Below are positions 15,065 through 15,115 of a DNA stretch of 15,115 bases, in pieces. A program made the position numbers and the translations under genes. Within the stretch, counting starts at the first letter, position 1; the number at the start of each line of letters is the position of its first letter. This DNA comes from Campylobacterales bacterium (GTDB lineage: Bacteria; Campylobacterota; Campylobacteria; Campylobacterales; QNZT01): contig JALULO010000039.1 of NCBI GenBank assembly GCA_027056215.1, forward strand, positions 1 through 15,115, given 5' to 3'. Below the pieces are notes generated by a model that was not told the DNA's origin, ran no database searches, and saw only the letters and a program-made list of their open reading frames with translations.

Positions 15065-15115
15065 ATGCAACCGATCACTGTCACCACACTCAACAACCAA
15101 ATCAAATCTCTTCTT
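15065..15115 (+). CDS. xseA: Exodeoxyribonuclease VII large subunit, first 17 codons (cut by right edge)
   Basis: Only the N-terminus is present: MQPITVTTLNNQIKSLL. This matches the start of XseA proteins, which begin with a Ser/Thr-rich strand followed by LN-x-QIKSLLE, the opening of the OB-fold domain. XseA with XseB forms exonuclease VII, which degrades single-stranded DNA to acid-soluble oligonucleotides in the cytoplasm. The ATG is preceded by AAAGG at 5-base spacing and a likely promoter. With so few residues the call rests on the N-terminal pattern alone; the downstream sequence would settle it. Confidence 0.65.
   Translation, partial: MQPITVTTLNNQIKSLL

Noticed and set aside
1..15115. 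CRISPR array, mobile element, tRNA or rRNA
   Set aside because: I saw no spaced direct repeats, transposase or integrase motifs, terminal inverted repeats or cloverleaf sequence on either strand.

Overview
The window looks like chromosome from a Campylobacterota (epsilonproteobacterial) bacterium of the Sulfurimonas/Sulfuricurvum type. Base composition is low-GC. Several genes start with GTG or TTG. Promoters have extended -10 boxes (TGn-TATAAT-like) with AT-rich DNA upstream and no clear -35. CmoB, XseA and the REC-DUF3369-HD-GYP protein resemble that phylum. This rests on protein resemblance, not a search. Genes are packed tightly and no gene-free stretch reaches 300 bases.

Layout. (1) 2-604: the 3' end of an unrecognised gene cut by the left edge. 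(2) 691-6706, plus strand: an operon of tamA (Omp85 outer-membrane protein), tamB (very large inner-membrane-anchored TamB-domain protein) and a phospholipase-D-family lipoprotein, joined by 4-base and 1-base overlaps. (3) 6598-10706, minus strand: a small helical protein with a CheZ-like DxxxQ motif, followed by a ~1,220-residue signalling protein combining receiver, DUF3369, HD-GYP, FIST and histidine-kinase modules. Its 3' end overlaps the phospholipase-D gene antisense by 109 bases. (4) 10795-12384, plus strand: a small Cys-rich lipoprotein, cmoB (tRNA wobble-uridine modification) and a hotdog-fold protein, closed by a perfect hairpin. (5) 12411-14075, minus strand: a sodium:neurotransmitter-symporter-family transporter followed by a small acidic protein. 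(6) 14215-14982, plus strand: a PKD-like lipoprotein with its own promoter and hairpin. (7) 15065 to the right edge: the first 17 codons of xseA.

How the genes may work together. TamA and TamB form the translocation and assembly module linking the two membranes. The co-transcribed phospholipase-D-family lipoprotein suggests a shared envelope or phospholipid role (inference). The multidomain kinase can plausibly sense a ligand through FIST, autophosphorylate, pass phosphate to a receiver (perhaps its own) and degrade cyclic di-GMP through HD-GYP. The neighbouring DxxxQ protein could dephosphorylate a receiver. This pair is the most interesting part of the window. No transposase, integrase, CRISPR array, tRNA or rRNA was seen.
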